64,000 nucleotides of DNA. Source: Hyphomonas chukchiensis. Lineage in GTDB: Bacteria; Pseudomonadota; Alphaproteobacteria; Caulobacterales; Hyphomonadaceae. The notes beneath the pieces were generated by a model that did no database searches, was not told the origin of the DNA, and saw nothing but the letters and a program-made list of their open reading frames with translations. Position numbers and translations under genes: made by a program. The stretch is taken from NCBI RefSeq assembly GCF_000682695.1, contig NZ_AWFG01000010.1, positions 42,192 through 106,191 on the forward strand, written 5' to 3'. Below, in pieces: positions 16,988-25,797 of this stretch. Positions within the stretch are counted from its first letter, which is position 1; each line of letters starts with the position of its first letter.

Positions 16988-18820
16988 CTAGTAGTCGTGG
17001 TTCGACTTGGCGTGGCGCTTGCGCTCATGCGGGTCGAGATAGATCTTGCGCAGGCGAATGTTCTGCGGCGTGACTTCGACCAGCTCATCGTCGGCAATAT
17101 AGGCCAGCGACTTCTCAAGCGTCATCTGGAGCGGCGGCGTGAGGCGGACGGCCTCGTCCGTGCCCGACGCGCGCATGTTGGTGAGCTTCTTGCCCTTGAG
17201 CACGTTCACTTCGAGATCGTTGTCGCGCGTATGCTCGCCAATGATCATGCCGGCATAGACCTTGTCACCCGGATGGATGATCATCGGGCCACGGTCTTCG
17301 AGGTTCCAGAGCGCGAAGGCCACGGCCTCGCCCTGTTCCATTGCGATCAGCACGCCCGTGTGGCGACCCTGGATACGGCCCTTGTGCGGGGCGTATTCAT
17401 GGAAGATGCGGTTCATGATGGCTGTGCCGCGCGTGTCGGACATCAGCTCGCCCTGGTAGCCGATCAAGCCGCGTGTCGGCGCGTGGAAGACCATGCGCGT
17501 GCGGCCGATGCCGGAGGGACGCATGTCCAGCATGTCGGCCTTCCGCTCGGAAAGCTTCTGGACGATGATGCCGGTATGGTCGTCATCGACGTCGATGATG
17601 ACTTCCTCGATCGGCTCAAGCTTCTCGCCGTTCTCGCCTTCCTGCATGACGACCTGCGGACGCGAGACGCCGAGTTCGAAGCCTTCGCGGCGCATGGTTT
17701 CGATCAGCACGGCGAGCTGGAGTTCGCCGCGGCCTGAGACGGTGAAAGCTTCAGCGTCGGTGGCGCGCTCAACCTTGAGGGCGACGTTGCCTTCGGCTTC
17801 CTTCACGAGACGGTCCCAGATGATGCGGGACGTGACCTTGGTGCCTTCGGTGCCCGCGTAAGGGGAGTCGTTGACGCGGAACGTCATCGAGATGGTTGGC
17901 GGGTCGATCGGCTGGGCTTCGATCGGCGTATTGACCGACGGGTCGCAGAACGTGTCGGCGACGTTGGCCTTGGTCATGCCGGCGAGCGAGACGATGTCGC
18001 CTGCCATGCCTTCGTCGACCGGGATGCGCTCAAGGCCGCGGAAAGCGAGCACCTTGGACACGCGACCCTGCTCGACGAGCGAGCCATCACGGGCGAGGAC
18101 CTTGATCGACTGGTTCGGCTTGATCGTGCCGGACGAGATGCGACCGGTCAGAATACGCCCGAGGAAGGGGTCGGACGAGATTGTCGTGGCGAGGAGGCGG
18201 AACGGACCCTCTTCGACTTTCGGGGTCGGCACGTGGTCGACAACCATCTGGAACAGCGCGTCCATGTCGGTGGTCGGGTTCTCGTATTCGGTGTTCATCC
18301 AGCCCTGCTTGGCCGACCCGTAAAGGATCGGGAAGTCGAGCTGCTCGTCAGTCGCATCAAGGTTGGCGAAGAGGTCGAACACTTCATTGATGACTTCGTC
18401 AGGACGGCGCTCGGGCTTGTCGATCTTGTTGACGGCCACGATGGGGCGCAGGCCGACTTTCAGGGCCTTGGACACAACGAACTTGGTTTGCGGCATCGGG
18501 CCTTCCGATGCGTCAACCAGCACGATGGCACCGTCAACCATCTGGAGGATGCGTTCCACCTCACCGCCGAAATCGGCGTGGCCTGGCGTATCGACGATAT
18601 TGATACGGTAGCCATTCCATTCGACCGAGGTCGTCTTGGCGAGGATGGTGATGCCGCGCTCGCGCTCGATATCATTGGAATCCATCGCGCGTTCGACGGT
18701 TTTCTCGTTTTCGCGGTATGTGCCGGACTGTTTGAGCAGTTCGTCGACCAGCGTTGTCTTGCCGTGGTCAACGTGGGCGATGATCGCGATATTGCGCATT
18801 TTCTCGATAGACTGGGACAT
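16988..18820 (-). CDS. typA: Ribosome-associated GTPase TypA/BipA
   Basis: 610 aa translational GTPase that binds the ribosome and assists 50S assembly and stress adaptation. G-motifs are [22 protein letters not shown] and NKIDKPERR. The C-terminal half contains the family-specific [19 protein letters not shown] and [18 protein letters not shown] segments. The open frame continues far upstream, antisense to nudC, but [19 protein letters not shown] is the expected start. No clear ribosome-binding site is seen at 18820, and the ATG at 18799 is an alternative. The stop lies nine bases from the convergent GST gene. Confidence 0.95.
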   Translation of the reverse strand: MSQSIEKMRNIAIIAHVDHGKTTLVDELLKQSGTYRENEKTVERAMDSNDIERERGITILAKTTSVEWNGYRINIVDTPGHADFGGEVERILQMVDGAIVLVDASEGPMPQTKFVVSKALKVGLRPIVAVNKIDKPERRPDEVINEVFDLFANLDATDEQLDFPILYGSAKQGWMNTEYENPTTDMDALFQMVVDHVPTPKVEEGPFRLLATTISSDPFLGRILTGRISSGTIKPNQSIKVLARDGSLVEQGRVSKVLAFRGLERIPVDEGMAGDIVSLAGMTKANVADTFCDPSVNTPIEAQPIDPPTISMTFRVNDSPYAGTEGTKVTSRIIWDRLVKEAEGNVALKVERATDAEAFTVSGRGELQLAVLIETMRREGFELGVSRPQVVMQEGENGEKLEPIEEVIIDVDDDHTGIIVQKLSERKADMLDMRPSGIGRTRMVFHAPTRGLIGYQGELMSDTRGTAIMNRIFHEYAPHKGRIQGRHTGVLIAMEQGEAVAFALWNLEDRGPMIIHPGDKVYAGMIIGEHTRDNDLEVNVLKGKKLTNMRASGTDEAVRLTPPLQMTLEKSLAYIADDELVEVTPQNIRLRKIYLDPHERKRHAKSNHDY

Positions 18821-18968
18821 AGGGATATAAAGGCTTTCGGGAGGAGGAATCGGGTGTCTGGCGCGCCCACTAGCCGAACATGGAGCTTTTGGCCATGGGG
18901 GATGGGCAGGATTGCCGACGCCGGGTAAGGAATTCCCTTCTTTTGGCAAACCGGTAGTGTCCCATTCC

Positions 18969-19883
18969 ATGACAAACTCCAATGACATGCCGCTGGCGGC
19001 AAAACCCCTTGATCGCGCTGCCCACAGGCGCACAGACGAAGCCTGGCTGGAAAAAGCCATGCAGGATGATGCGTCCCTTTTCTTCCTGATGCGGGCCGGT
19101 GAACCCTTCGTGGAAAAGCGCGGCCTGTTCTGGATGGGCCCCGAAGCCCGCAAACTGTCTCCCGGATCGCCGGTCTTGTTCATGGGAGAGGACAAGACCG
19201 GCGCGCCCGTGTTCGCGATGAACCTGCCGGAGCGTTTTGACGTCGCTGCATCGCTGATTGCCGGAACAGGCGAGTTCATGGATTTTCGCGGGGCGGTCGG
19301 CGCCATGGCAGAGATGGAAGCCAACCTTGCCTCGACCGCGCGCAGCCTGTTCGCCTGGCATTCGAGCCACGGGTTTTGCGCCAAGTGTGGCGGCGTGGTC
19401 GGGATTGTCGACGCAGGCTGGAAGAGCCAGTGCCAGGCCTGTGGCGCCGAGCATTTTCCGCGCACGGACCCGGTCGCCATCATGCTGGCCGTGAAGGACG
19501 GGAAATGCCTGATCGGACGCCAGGCGATGTGGCCGGCGGGTTTCATGTCGTGCCTAGCGGGCTTCTGCGAACCGGGCGAGACGATCGAGCAGGCCGCCGC
19601 TCGAGAACTGTTCGAGGAGGCAGGCATAAAATGTGATCCGGCGAGCGCCGAATACGTCGCCTGCCAACCCTGGCCCTTCGCCTCGTCGCTCATGGTGGGA
19701 CTCATTCTGGAAGCGGAAACGACGGAAATTACGGTCGACAAAACAGAGCTCGATGAAGCCCGATGGATCACACGCGCCGAAGCACGCGAAATTCTTTCCG
19801 GCAAACATTCTGAACTTTACGCGCCGCCGCCGATGGCAATTGCGCATCATATATTGAAGACCTGGGCCCTTCGCGACGAATAG
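18969..19883 (+). CDS. nudC: NADH pyrophosphatase NudC
   Basis: 304 aa. It hydrolyses NADH/NAD to nicotinamide mononucleotide and AMP, and removes NAD caps from RNA. The zinc ribbon CAKC...CQAC lies in the middle. The Nudix box GFCEPGETIEQAAARELFEE follows and is complete, and the NudC-specific CQPWPFASS motif comes after it. It is divergent from typA. The start could be 18969 or 18987. Confidence 0.93.
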   Translation: MTNSNDMPLAAKPLDRAAHRRTDEAWLEKAMQDDASLFFLMRAGEPFVEKRGLFWMGPEARKLSPGSPVLFMGEDKTGAPVFAMNLPERFDVAASLIAGTGEFMDFRGAVGAMAEMEANLASTARSLFAWHSSHGFCAKCGGVVGIVDAGWKSQCQACGAEHFPRTDPVAIMLAVKDGKCLIGRQAMWPAGFMSCLAGFCEPGETIEQAAARELFEEAGIKCDPASAEYVACQPWPFASSLMVGLILEAETTEITVDKTELDEARWITRAEAREILSGKHSELYAPPPMAIAHHILKTWALRDE

Positions 19884-19987
19884 ACGTGTACGGATATTCG
19901 GTTGCTGCTCGCGCCTCAGGTGAAAATCAAGAGTTGATTTCCCGCGAATCACAATATTATTGGCTCGCCACTGACAGGAGATTGGAA

Positions 19988-20254
19988 ATGGCGACTGCAA
20001 CGAAAAAACCGGCCGCAAAAAAACCGGCCGCAAAACCAGCAGCAAAAAAGCCGGCCGCTAAGCCAGCCGTAAAAGCTGCGACCAAGACTGCTGCTAAACC
20101 AGCTGCGAAAAAACCAGCTGCGAAGCCTGCTGTGAAAAAACCGGCCGCTAAGCCTGCTGCGAAAGCCGCTGCCAAGCCAGCCGTGAAAAAAGCTGCTGCG
20201 AAACCAGCCGCGAAAAAGCCAGCCGCAAAAAAGCCGGCCGCAAAAAAGAAATAA
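19988..20254 (+). CDS. Histone H1-like KPAAK-repeat protein
   Basis: 88 aa composed almost wholly of lysine, alanine, proline and a few valines in KPAAK-type pentad repeats. This is like the C-terminal tail of histone H1 and bacterial AlgP/HC1-like proteins. It very likely binds DNA or other polyanions non-specifically. AGGAGA stands before the ATG, and a strong intrinsic terminator follows 24 bases after the stop, so it is a monocistronic unit. The repeated codons make the DNA itself a short imperfect tandem repeat. Confidence 0.85.
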   Translation: MATATKKPAAKKPAAKPAAKKPAAKPAVKAATKTAAKPAAKKPAAKPAVKKPAAKPAAKAAAKPAVKKAAAKPAAKKPAAKKPAAKKK

Positions 20255-20277
20255 GTCTACGGACGATAATTCGAAAA

Positions 20278-20310
20278 ACGGGCGAGCATGTCTCGCCCGT
20301 TTTTTTATTT
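20278..20310 (+). terminator. Intrinsic terminator of the H1-like gene
   Basis: ACGGGCGAG and CTCGCCCGT form a perfect nine-pair stem with a five-base loop, followed by TTTTTTATTT. Confidence 0.95.
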
Positions 20311-20336
20311 GTTTTCAGATATTTATGCAGGTTTCC

Positions 20337-20374
20337 AAAAAGAAGCCCCCGCACTCGCTCGGAGCACGGGGGCT
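20337..20374 (-). terminator. Intrinsic terminator of the outer-membrane barrel gene
   Basis: On the minus strand, AGCCCCCG pairs with CGGGGGCT around a 15-base loop and runs into TCTTTTTGG. It lies about 60 bases after the stop of the gene at 20432. Confidence 0.85.
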
Positions 20375-20431
20375 GTCCTGCCTTGCGGTCAATTCAAGGG
20401 CTGCCCGCTTGGTCGGACCTTCAGAAGCGGC

Positions 20432-20944
20432 CTAGAACTTCAGGACATAGGCAATGTCGATCACGTCGACGGAGTCGTCATAGTCCAGATAGGTATAGCC
20501 GAGACGCACGCCCTGGTTCGGGGCGAAGTAATAGTCGCCGCCAATGCCGAGGGCCGCTGCATCATCATCCGCAGAAGCCGAGAAGCCGCTGGCGGATGCC
20601 TTGATTTCCGTGCTCACGTAACCGACGCGGCCGAACACGTCAGCCTTCTCGGAAAACGGGATCCGGCCCACGGCATAGGCGCCGTAGGAATTTTCCAGTT
20701 CAACGTCCACGTCGACGCCAGCGATCGAGGTGGACTCGTCGGCAACGCCGATCGCGCCCTCGATTTCGGCACCCAGGAATTCGTTGAAGTTGTAGCCTCC
20801 ACGCAGCTGGATGGCGCCAAGGTCGGCATCATCGGCACTGTAGTTTCCGTAACCGAACGTGCCGTAAAAACCCTTCTCCTGCGCGAGGGCGGGAGTAGCG
20901 GCGAGGGCAGCGATCGTCAGGGCCGTGGTGAGTGCAAGTTTCAT
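20432..20944 (-). CDS. Outer-membrane beta-barrel protein (OmpA/OmpW-like)
   Basis: 170 aa with a clear signal peptide (cleavage after ALA, residue 21). Alternating amphipathic strands follow, such as GFYGTFGYGNYS, AIQLRGGYNFN and GVRLGYTYLDYDD, and the protein ends in phenylalanine as BAM-dependent barrels do. Length and strand spacing suit a small eight-stranded barrel. Its specific function is unknown. It has its own terminator. Confidence 0.82.
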   Translation of the reverse strand: MKLALTTALTIAALAATPALAQEKGFYGTFGYGNYSADDADLGAIQLRGGYNFNEFLGAEIEGAIGVADESTSIAGVDVDVELENSYGAYAVGRIPFSEKADVFGRVGYVSTEIKASASGFSASADDDAAALGIGGDYYFAPNQGVRLGYTYLDYDDSVDVIDIAYVLKF

Positions 20945-21174
20945 GGGAGGTATTTCCTTATGTTGTTCCCGTCTCCGGGAAACCGGAATCTAGCGACGGA
21001 TTGTGGCAAGGTGTGTGAATTCGGATTCATGTTTGCATACGGCCAAACTGTGTGGCCGGCGCGCAACGCCTGTGATTCCGTGCCTTGAGAATACATGGAA
21101 AAACATGCGGTCCGCCGTCGAAATGAGGGCGGGCCGAGGTAAAAATGCGATTCAGATATGTGGCAAAACCTGCC

Positions 21175-21633
21175 TTAATGGTTAAGCGCGGACCATTCAG
21201 TATCGGCTTTGGAAACGAAGCCCGGAATGTCCGCATTCCATTTACCCTGGATGTCGGAATTGTAATTCAGGTAGAGCTTTCCATCGACGATCTTCCAGTA
21301 GCGCGCATCGCCCTTGGCGTACTTCCCATCCGCCATCGCCCATGCGCAGTAGCCGCCATATTGCGGGGCGTAAGCCTCAGGGTCTGCGATGAAGGCGTCG
21401 CGATGCTCGGCGCTGGTGAACAGGAATGTCGCGCCCTTGTATTCGGTCGAGATGTCCTTCGATCCCTTGGCGGGCGCACCGGTCTCGAAATAGGCGACAG
21501 GGTCGTATCCCTGCAGCGCCGTGGTCGAGAAGCGACCGGTATAGATCGCGGGTTCGGCAGCAGCCGCGGGAGCATAGGCCATGGCTGGCGCGAGGAGCAG
21601 CGCGGCGACGAAGAGCGTGGAACGGATTTTCAT
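21175..21633 (-). CDS. Secreted YHS-domain protein
   Basis: 152 aa with a signal peptide (cleavage near AAAAE, about residue 25). The YHS signature begins with ALQGYDPVAYFETG and continues to YGGYCAWAMADG and a WKIVDGKLYLNYN segment. YHS domains are often linked to metal handling, but the function of this secreted class is not established. The ATGs at 21633 or 21645 suit the signal peptide. A longer frame to 21717 would swallow a terminator-like hairpin and is rejected. Confidence 0.82.
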   Translation of the reverse strand: MKIRSTLFVAALLLAPAMAYAPAAAAEPAIYTGRFSTTALQGYDPVAYFETGAPAKGSKDISTEYKGATFLFTSAEHRDAFIADPEAYAPQYGGYCAWAMADGKYAKGDARYWKIVDGKLYLNYNSDIQGKWNADIPGFVSKADTEWSALNH

Positions 21634-21656
21634 GATGGCACCCATGGTATGGATTG

Positions 21657-21730
21657 AAAAAAGGGTCGCCGGGGCGGAGAGCGAACGAGGCAGGAAGGGG
21701 CAATGCCTCGCCAACAAATCCCCGGCGACC
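21657..21730 (-). terminator. Nested-hairpin terminator/attenuator before the YHS gene
   Basis: Read on the minus strand, GGTCGCCGGGG pairs perfectly with CCCCGGCGACC (11 pairs) and is followed by CC and six T residues. The 45-base loop contains a second perfect stem, CGAGGCA/TGCCTCG. It stands between the DoxX-like gene and the YHS gene, ending only 23 bases before the YHS start. Confidence 0.8.
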
Positions 21731-21740
21731 AGACAGGAAC

Positions 21741-22271
21741 TCAGACAGCTTTCGCCTGCGTTCCTGTGACGGTTGACGACGGGGCGCGATCCACCCCGGG
21801 AAGAATGGCCTCGCGGATGCCGCCAAGAATGCTGAAAAGCGTCTCGCGCCTGAAGATGAGCAGGGCCAGCGACCCCAGCCAGACCGTGACAGCCATGGCG
21901 AAGAGACCGCCGCCATCATTATTCGGATCAATGCCGAGCGGCGTGAAAAGGTGGAAACTGACAGCGCCGCTCATCACCGCCACGGCAATCAGGGCGGCCA
22001 GTGTCTGGAGGCGGCGCAGGGCCGGGAAAAGACCGAGCAGGAAAAGGACCGAAGCCACAAGCTCGGCCGAGCCGATCACATATTGGCTGAAGAGGCCCGT
22101 TTGCGCGAACAGGCCCCCTGCCCCGAAACTGGCAGCCCAGGCATCCAGCCGGCCGAAGATGACCTGCGTTTCGACCGCATTGGTAAACTTGTACCGCAGG
22201 CTATCGAGGAACACCGCTGCAGCGATAAGGCTGAAGATGATCGGTGCGTACGTCTTGATCCTGGCGAGCAT
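21741..22271 (-). CDS. DoxX-like membrane protein
   Basis: 176 aa with four hydrophobic segments and a DoxX-type layout, including KFTNAVETQVIFGRLDAW and a long SAELVASVLFLLGLFPALRRLQ stretch. DoxX/DoxD-like proteins are associated with redox and stress membrane complexes, and the role here is unknown. GGGAGAGGGA precedes the ATG. It is followed by a terminator-like element and a YHS gene on the same strand. Confidence 0.7.
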   Translation of the reverse strand: MLARIKTYAPIIFSLIAAAVFLDSLRYKFTNAVETQVIFGRLDAWAASFGAGGLFAQTGLFSQYVIGSAELVASVLFLLGLFPALRRLQTLAALIAVAVMSGAVSFHLFTPLGIDPNNDGGGLFAMAVTVWLGSLALLIFRRETLFSILGGIREAILPGVDRAPSSTVTGTQAKAV

Positions 22272-22405
22272 GTGAGCGTCCCTCTCCCTGTTTATGAACG
22301 CAATATCTCATGGAAGACCGCCGCCTGACAAAGCAAACCGGCGTAACGCGGGCCCACAATTCCGTGAGCGGCCCATTACCGGTTGTGAAGCGGCAAAGCG
22401 CACGC

Positions 22406-22978
22406 CTAACCCGCAAGACAGGCCCTTGTGCAGGGCGCCCAGGCAAAGGGTTTGTAGGCCTTGTTGAGCGGTGTTTCGGCGACATGGTTGGTGTAATTGG
22501 AGAGGGTCTTGAGGGACACGCCCAGGATCACGCCCAGAATATCGGCCTTGTCCCATCCGGCATTCAGGAAGACCGAGACTTCCGTATCCGACACGAAGCC
22601 CCGCTGACGCACCATGCGCCGCGTGAACACGCGCAGGGCTTCCAGACGGACATCGGCAATCGGCTTGTTGTTTCGCACCGCCGTAATGACAGCCGGATCG
22701 AGCCCCGCCTTCGCCGCCGCAGCCGAATGGGCCGCTACGCAGAAGTGGCAGGCATTCTCGATGCTGACCGTCAGCAGCACAACCTGACGCGCGAGGGGAT
22801 TAAATCCCGAGTGCTCGAAGCTATGCGACAGGGCGAGATAGCCTTCCAGCGCCGCGGGATTCTCTGCCAGTACGCCCAGCATGTTCGGGATCATGCCATG
22901 GGTTTTCTTCACGCGCGTAAGCGCATCGCGCGCATCAGCAGGGGCTGTTGCCTCGTCATGTATCTTCAGGTCACTCAT
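22406..22978 (-). CDS. Carboxymuconolactone decarboxylase/AhpD-like protein
   Basis: 190 aa helical protein with the CxxC-H redox motif ENACHFCVAAHS in the conserved AhpD-like position. Such proteins act as peroxidase-related alkylhydroperoxidases or are uncharacterised. The ATG at 22978 has AGGAAAG upstream. A LysR regulator gene is divergent, with an imperfect dyad between them, and probably controls this gene. Confidence 0.85.
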   Translation of the reverse strand: MSDLKIHDEATAPADARDALTRVKKTHGMIPNMLGVLAENPAALEGYLALSHSFEHSGFNPLARQVVLLTVSIENACHFCVAAHSAAAAKAGLDPAVITAVRNNKPIADVRLEALRVFTRRMVRQRGFVSDTEVSVFLNAGWDKADILGVILGVSLKTLSNYTNHVAETPLNKAYKPFAWAPCTRACLAG

Positions 22979-23078
22979 CGGATGGCTTTCCTGGATCAAT
23001 TGCGGGACGGGGAATTACCGGCCCTGTTGATAGAGGATTTAGGCGCTTTGGCTCTTCGCAGAACGCCGAGAGACCCCA

Positions 23079-23102
23079 TATGCTTCATTCTGAATATGCA
23101 TA
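23079..23102. promoter_or_regulatory. Imperfect dyad, candidate LysR operator
   Basis: TATGC-TTC-ATTC-T-GAAT-AT-GCATA forms two nested inverted arms. It lies just upstream of the LysR start in the divergent promoter region shared with the AhpD-like gene. Confidence 0.45.
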
Positions 23103-23114
23103 GGAGGCCCGGGG

Positions 23115-24008
23115 TTGGACCGTATTGATGCCATGCGCCTGTTCATTCGCGTTGCGGATGCAGGCAGTTTTTCGAAAGCAGCGAGTGATCTCGGCCTTGG
23201 TCAACCGACCGTTTCACGACGGATACAGGACCTTGAGGGGACGCTGGATGCCGCGCTGTTCATGCGCACAACCCGTTCGCTGAGCCTGACGGAGGCGGGC
23301 GAGCGCTTCTACAAGCGCGCCGCCGATATCCTGGCCGACTTCGACGATGCGGAGGCCGAAGCGCGCGGGCTGGACCATGAACCGGTTGGCCTGCTGCGGA
23401 TTTCCTGTGTCTCGTCCATGGCAAGGCTGGTGATCGGGCCCCGGATTGCGAGCTTCATGAAGCTCTATCCGCATATCCGCGTCGATGTTCTGACCGACGA
23501 CACTTATACCGATCTCGTTGGCGAGGGCGTGGATCTCGCCTTCCGGATCGGGACTCTGGTGGATTCGAGCCTGATGGCGAAAAAAGTGGGCGAGGCACCG
23601 CGCGCCCTGTTTGCGGCCCCGGAATATCTTGAAGCGCGGGGCGTACCCCAGCATCCACGCGATCTGACCCAGCATGACGCCGTCACGTTCCGCCAGACGT
23701 CGACAACCGAGTGGACGCTGTCGCGCAATGGCGAAACGGAGACGGTCAAGGTCGATGGCCGGTTCAAGGCCTCGTCCGGCGACCTGCTGCTACAGGCGGC
23801 CCAGAACGGCCTGGGCCTGTTCCTGGCCGCAAGCTGGCTCGTACATGGATGCGTCAATGATGGCACCCTCGTGCGCGTCCTGCCCGAGTGGACAGCGACA
23901 CCGAGCCCTATCCATTGCGTGTGGACGTCCGGCAAACTGCGCGGCAAGGCGAAACTGTTCGCCGAGCATGTCGCCGACGCGCTGAAATTCGAAACGCCGG
24001 TCTGCTAG
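23115..24008 (+). CDS. LysR family transcriptional regulator
   Basis: 297 aa. The N-terminal winged helix (GSFSKAASDLGLGQPTVSRRIQDLEGTLDAALF) is followed by a two-lobed effector-binding domain. The start is a TTG at 23115 with GGAGG seven bases upstream. The next in-frame ATG (23133) has no ribosome-binding site and would cut into the DNA-binding domain. It is divergent from the AhpD-like gene. Its stop shares the CTAG palindrome with pheA. Confidence 0.92.
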   Translation: MDRIDAMRLFIRVADAGSFSKAASDLGLGQPTVSRRIQDLEGTLDAALFMRTTRSLSLTEAGERFYKRAADILADFDDAEAEARGLDHEPVGLLRISCVSSMARLVIGPRIASFMKLYPHIRVDVLTDDTYTDLVGEGVDLAFRIGTLVDSSLMAKKVGEAPRALFAAPEYLEARGVPQHPRDLTQHDAVTFRQTSTTEWTLSRNGETETVKVDGRFKASSGDLLLQAAQNGLGLFLAASWLVHGCVNDGTLVRVLPEWTATPSPIHCVWTSGKLRGKAKLFAEHVADALKFETPVC

Positions 24009-24841
24009 AGACCGGCCATCGGCTTGGCGGGGAAGACGCCGAGGATTTTCAGGGATTGGGAGAAGAAGCCAAGCTCTTCGAGGGCAATCTGTACGGGGCG
24101 TTCGTCCGGATGGCCTTCGATTTCGGCATAGAACTGCGTTGCCGTGAAGGAACCGCCGATCTGGTAGCTCTCCAGCTTGGTCATGTTGATGCCATTGGTG
24201 GCGAAACCGCCCATCACCTTGTAGAGCGCGGCGGGGATGTTACGCACTTCGAACAGGAAGGCCGTCTTCGCAGGCCCTTGCCCTGCTTCGATATCCTTGG
24301 CGGTGCGGGACATGATGATGAAGCGGGTCGTATTGTGGGCCGCGTCCTCGATGTCCTCGGCCAGAATATCCAGGCCATAGACCTTGGCGGCGAGGCGGGG
24401 CGCGATCGCCGCGACAGCGCGGTTGCCGGCCTCAGCGACTTCACGGGCCGCACCGGCAGTGTCTGCAGCCGTTACGGGCTCGATATTATGGGCTTTCAGG
24501 AAGTTACGGCACTGGCCAAGGCCCATGATATGGGACCGCGCCTTCCTGATTTCGTCCAGTTTCACGCCCGGCAGGGCCATTAGCTGGAAACGGATGGGCA
24601 AATAATGCTCGGCAACGATCTGGAGGTTCGTCGTGGGCAAAAGATAGTGAATGTCGCCGACACGGCCGGCGATCGTGTTTTCAACCGGAATCATGGCCAA
24701 TTCGGCTTCACCCTTTTCCACAGCCGTGAAGCAGTCCTCGAACGTACGGCAGGGGAGCGGCGTGAGGCGCGGGTAGGCCTCGTTGCACGCGATATGGGAA
24801 TTTGCGCCCGGTTCGCCCTGATACGCGATGTGATTAGCCAT
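24005..24841 (-). CDS. pheA: Prephenate dehydratase
   Basis: 278 aa. It converts prephenate to phenylpyruvate in phenylalanine biosynthesis. The catalytic domain shows VENTIAGRV and the NTTRFIIM motif whose Thr-Arg-Phe is diagnostic. A C-terminal ACT domain (GGFATNGINMTKLESYQIGGSFTA split around residue 220) provides phenylalanine feedback control. It is monofunctional, with no chorismate mutase domain. AAGGA precedes the ATG. Confidence 0.93.
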   Translation of the reverse strand: MANHIAYQGEPGANSHIACNEAYPRLTPLPCRTFEDCFTAVEKGEAELAMIPVENTIAGRVGDIHYLLPTTNLQIVAEHYLPIRFQLMALPGVKLDEIRKARSHIMGLGQCRNFLKAHNIEPVTAADTAGAAREVAEAGNRAVAAIAPRLAAKVYGLDILAEDIEDAAHNTTRFIIMSRTAKDIEAGQGPAKTAFLFEVRNIPAALYKVMGGFATNGINMTKLESYQIGGSFTATQFYAEIEGHPDERPVQIALEELGFFSQSLKILGVFPAKPMAGL

Positions 24842-24996
24842 TCAGCGTCCTTTTTAACCTTCTATGCATGCGTCGGATCGCCGCGACGAAAGGAGAAGCG
24901 CCCCTTCCTCACAGCCTTTATGTTGTCTGCACTCCGTTAGCGTGCCAAAAGGCGCGCGCCAAGACACATGACAGATAGATTCGAAGGAATGCCCCA

Positions 24997-25797
24997 ATGG
25001 GAGAACTCGGTCTCAACAAGATCCTCGGCGCGTTGCTCGCCACCGCGCTCGGCCTGATGGCCCTGCACCAGCTCTCAGCCATCGTGTTCAGCCATGACGG
25101 CGAAGGCCATCATGGTGAAGAGCAAGCTGAAGCGACCTCCCTGAGCGAGCAGATGTGCGCCAAGTACGCCTACTGCGTTGCTGTTGCCGATAGCGGCGGC
25201 GGCGGCGAAGCCGCAGAAGAAGTGTTCGATCTCGGTGCCGCGCTTGCAGCCGCTGACGTTTCCAAGGGCGAACGCACTTTCAAGGCGCAATGCTCGACCT
25301 GCCACACGATCGACGATGGCGGCGCAAACGGCACTGGCCCGAACCTGCACGGCGTGGTCGGTGCGAAACAGGGTTTCCATCCGGGCTTCGCCTATTCCGC
25401 AGCTTTCGGTTCGCTGGACGGGACATGGACCTATGAGCACCTCAATGAGTGGCTGAACAATCCCGGCAGCTATGTCCGCGGCACGGCCATGTCATTTGCT
25501 GGCCTGCGTCGCGATGGCGACCGCGCCAACGTGATCGCCTATCTCGCCTCCAATACGCCAAATGCACCGGCCTTCCCGGCCCCAATGGCCGCCTCAGGCG
25601 ACGAGGCCACGCCAGCTGAAGGTGAAGCTGCTCCTGCCGCTGAGGGTGAAGCTGCCCCAGCCGAAGGCGCATCGACGGAAGCTGTTGAAGGCGACGCGCC
25701 AGCTGAAGCTGCGCCAGAACCCACAGAGACGGAAGCCACGCCGGCTGAAGCTCCTGCTGCCGAAGAAGAGCCTGCGATGGAAGCAGCGCCTAACTAG
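24997..25797 (+). CDS. Membrane-anchored class I cytochrome c with acidic tail
   Basis: 266 aa. An N-terminal helix (residues ~8-30) acts as uncleaved anchor. The cytochrome domain has the haem site CSTCH and an axial methionine in GTAMSFAG, resembling CycM/cytochrome c552 proteins that shuttle electrons to cytochrome c oxidase. The last ~70 residues are a low-complexity Ala-Glu-Pro tail, which is unusual in this family. GAAGGA precedes the ATG. The stop lies in a CTAG shared with the NlpC/P60 gene. Confidence 0.88.
   Translation: MGELGLNKILGALLATALGLMALHQLSAIVFSHDGEGHHGEEQAEATSLSEQMCAKYAYCVAVADSGGGGEAAEEVFDLGAALAAADVSKGERTFKAQCSTCHTIDDGGANGTGPNLHGVVGAKQGFHPGFAYSAAFGSLDGTWTYEHLNEWLNNPGSYVRGTAMSFAGLRRDGDRANVIAYLASNTPNAPAFPAPMAASGDEATPAEGEAAPAAEGEAAPAEGASTEAVEGDAPAEAAPEPTETEATPAEAPAAEEEPAMEAAPN

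Noticed and set aside
18821..19804. Apparent N-terminal extension of typA, giving a 938-residue protein
   Set aside because: The extension is antisense to nudC, which has complete Nudix and zinc motifs, and TypA proteins begin at the MSQ...[11 protein letters not shown] segment.
19988..20254. Possible tandem-repeat or CRISPR-like array
   Set aside because: The repeats are codons for KPAAK in a well-formed gene with ribosome-binding site and terminator. There are no unique spacers.
21175..21717. Longer YHS gene start at 21717
   Set aside because: It would place a strong terminator hairpin inside the coding region and bury the signal peptide. The ATG at 21633 or 21645 fits better.
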